A stretch of DNA of 7,549 bases from a bacterium (GTDB lineage: Bacteria; Omnitrophota; Gorgyraeia; Gygaellales; Profunditerraquicolaceae): assembly GCA_004298075.1 (NCBI GenBank), contig SCRK01000200.1, positions 1 through 7,549 of the forward strand, in the 5' to 3' direction. The first letter of the stretch is position 1, and each line of letters begins with the position of its first letter. A program made the translations under genes and the position numbers. Below, one piece after another: positions 6,625 through 7,549 of this stretch. The notes below the pieces were generated by a model. That model did no database searches, was not told the origin of the DNA, and saw only the letters and a program-made list of their open reading frames with translations.

Positions 6625-7481
6625 TTTACATATTTACCGATTATGATATTCAGATCCCTCTTGACCTTGGCAGGAATGAATTTCTTGTCGCTGATAATGG
6701 CGTACTTAAGGGCATCTTTACAGCCGCAACCCCTTTCGGGTTTAATATTCCTGATCACTTCCAGGAGTATGGATTTTGAGTTCTCGATATTCCTATTTAA
6801 ATTCCGGATGATCATATCAATTGTAACGCTGGCGTGCTGTGGATGCCAGCAATCATAATCCGTGACCGCCGCTAATGTAGAATAGCAGATCTCCGCTTCG
6901 CGGGATAATTTCGCTTCCACGAAATTGGTCATCCCGATCACATCCATTCCCCAGCTGCGGTAAAGCTTTGACTCGGCTAAAGTGGAAAATGCCGGGCCCT
7001 CCATATTTATGTAAGTGCCGCCGTTATGGATATCCAAATTCAGATTTTTCCCCGCCGCGTATACGAGTGAGCGCAACTCTTCGCATACCGGATGCGCGAA
7101 TTCAATGTGCGCGACTATCCCCTCGGTGAAAAAACTTGTGTCCCTGGCATAATTTGTCCTGTCCACGAACTGGTCAACGGCTACGAAATCCATGGGTTTA
7201 AAATCTTCCCGCAGGCTTCCGCAGGCAGTTACCGAGATGATCCTGTCTACTCCGAGTTTCTTCATGCCAAAAATATTGGCGCGATAATTTATGTGGCTGG
7301 GGGATATGCGATGCCCTATATCGTGGCGCGGCAGGAATACCACCTCTTTATCTTCCAAAGTTCCCAGTACAAACTCCCCCGAAGGTTTTCCGAAGGGTGT
7401 CCTTACCTTCAGGCTCTTCATCACCTTTATTCCTTCAATCTTATATAAACCGCTTCCGCCGATAATGCCGATACGTGACAT
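6621..7481 (-). CDS. mtnP: S-methyl-5'-thioadenosine phosphorylase
   Basis: Cleaves 5'-methylthioadenosine, a by-product of polyamine and related pathways, with phosphate to adenine and 5-methylthioribose 1-phosphate, feeding purine and methionine salvage in the cytoplasm. The 286 aa length matches the trimeric MTAP/PNP family. Phosphate and ribose sites: GGSGL at 8-12, RHD at 52-54, TACGSLRE at 85-92, MEGPAFST at 160-167 and GMTN at 183-186. TDYDCW at 207-212 supplies the aspartates (D208, D210) that favour 6-aminopurines over 6-oxopurines. H125 and the hydrophobic I221, I224 and I225 line up with the methylthio pocket of human MTAP, which argues against a plain purine nucleoside phosphorylase. 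One oddity: the usual proline in NxPEAKL is V188. The start is ATG at 7481 behind AAGGAG. It is the first gene of the visible operon and overlaps ileS by four bases. A methylthioinosine phosphorylase is the main alternative, disfavoured by the two aspartates. Confidence 0.94.
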   Translation of the reverse strand: MSRIGIIGGSGLYKIEGIKVMKSLKVRTPFGKPSGEFVLGTLEDKEVVFLPRHDIGHRISPSHINYRANIFGMKKLGVDRIISVTACGSLREDFKPMDFVAVDQFVDRTNYARDTSFFTEGIVAHIEFAHPVCEELRSLVYAAGKNLNLDIHNGGTYINMEGPAFSTLAESKLYRSWGMDVIGMTNFVEAKLSREAEICYSTLAAVTDYDCWHPQHASVTIDMIIRNLNRNIENSKSILLEVIRNIKPERGCGCKDALKYAIISDKKFIPAKVKRDLNIIIGKYVK

Positions 7482-7488
7482 CTAATAA

Positions 7489-7494
7489 CTCCTT
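7489..7494 (-). promoter_or_regulatory. Ribosome binding site of the phosphorylase gene
   Basis: Minus-strand AAGGAG (within AGAAGGAG) lies seven bases before the ATG at 7481. It is a strong site at ideal spacing and fixes that start. Confidence 0.8.
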
Positions 7495-7501
7495 CTCTTT
7501 T

Positions 7502-7519
7502 TGACTTGAGCCCCAGTCA
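7502..7519. repeat. Small inverted repeat upstream of the phosphorylase gene
   Basis: TGACT (7502-7506) and AGTCA (7515-7519) form a perfect five-base inverted repeat around an eight-base loop. It lies 20-40 bases before the start codon, where an operator could act or where it could be part of a longer repeat reaching the window edge. It is short enough to be chance. Confidence 0.25.
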
Positions 7520-7538
7520 GGCCACATCTAGCCAAGTA

Positions 7539-7549
7539 GGGACAGTCCC
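7539..7549. repeat. Perfect palindrome at the right window edge
   Basis: The last 11 bases read GGGACAGTCCC, a perfect GGGAC/GTCCC palindrome around one base. The element may continue beyond the window. From memory, palindromes of this kind occur in dispersed REP-like repeats, some next to Y1-type (REP-associated) transposases, in many uncultured bacterial genomes. One copy with no transposase in view cannot establish that here. Confidence 0.4.

Noticed and set aside
6625..6700. Possible T-box or other leader controlling ileS
   Set aside because: ileS starts inside the stop codon of the phosphorylase gene, so there is no untranslated leader to hold a riboswitch, and I see no such fold or motif.
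6595..7485. Plus-strand open frames opposite the phosphorylase gene
   Set aside because: They are shadows of a full-length conserved enzyme, with no initiation signals.
7501..7549. TTGACT at 7501-7506 as the -35 box of a rightward promoter, or a leftward promoter for the phosphorylase gene
   Set aside because: No acceptable -10 box lies 16-18 bases away on the plus strand, and the minus strand shows no convincing pair of boxes.

Overview
This window holds seven tightly packed genes, all read from the minus strand, so the biological order runs from right to left. It is a housekeeping locus. I see no mobile gene, CRISPR array, RNA gene or defence system. From upstream to downstream the genes are: methylthioadenosine phosphorylase (7481-6621), isoleucyl-tRNA synthetase ileS (6624-3850), a small DksA/TraR-type zinc-finger protein (3848-3468), lipoprotein signal peptidase lspA (3440-3012), an RluD-type pseudouridine synthase (3027-2107), a membrane-anchored coiled-coil protein of unknown function (2041-1235), and EPSP synthase aroA (1238 to the left edge, 3' end missing).

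Layout. The first five genes look like one transcription unit: neighbours overlap by 4 or 16 bases, or are 1 or 27 bases apart. A 65-base gap (2042-2106) follows rluD. It carries a good candidate extended -10 promoter and a strong ribosome binding site, so the coiled-coil gene and aroA (joined by an ATGA overlap) probably form a second unit that can also receive read-through. The right edge (7482-7549) is the leader of the phosphorylase gene. It has a strong ribosome binding site, a small inverted repeat and a perfect 11-base palindrome on the last bases of the window, but no promoter I trust.

Organism. The proteins are bacterial: bacterial-type IleRS with a C-terminal zinc finger, LspA, and a Bacillus-like (class II-like) AroA. 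The order ileS - DksA-like - lspA - rluD matches, from memory, the Bacillus subtilis order ileS-ylyA-lspA-ylyB. The added membrane coiled-coil protein, moderate base composition and very tight packing would suit an uncultured bacterium such as a member of Omnitrophota. That is an impression, not a demonstration.

How the genes fit together. IleRS, the RluD-like rRNA-modifying enzyme and the DksA-like factor all serve the translation and transcription machinery. LspA matures lipoproteins, AroA makes the aromatic precursor EPSP, and the phosphorylase recycles the polyamine by-product MTA towards methionine and adenine. The points most worth a second look are the coiled-coil protein coupled to aroA, the hairpin filling the DksA-like/lspA junction, the ileS start without a visible ribosome binding site, and the palindrome at the right edge.
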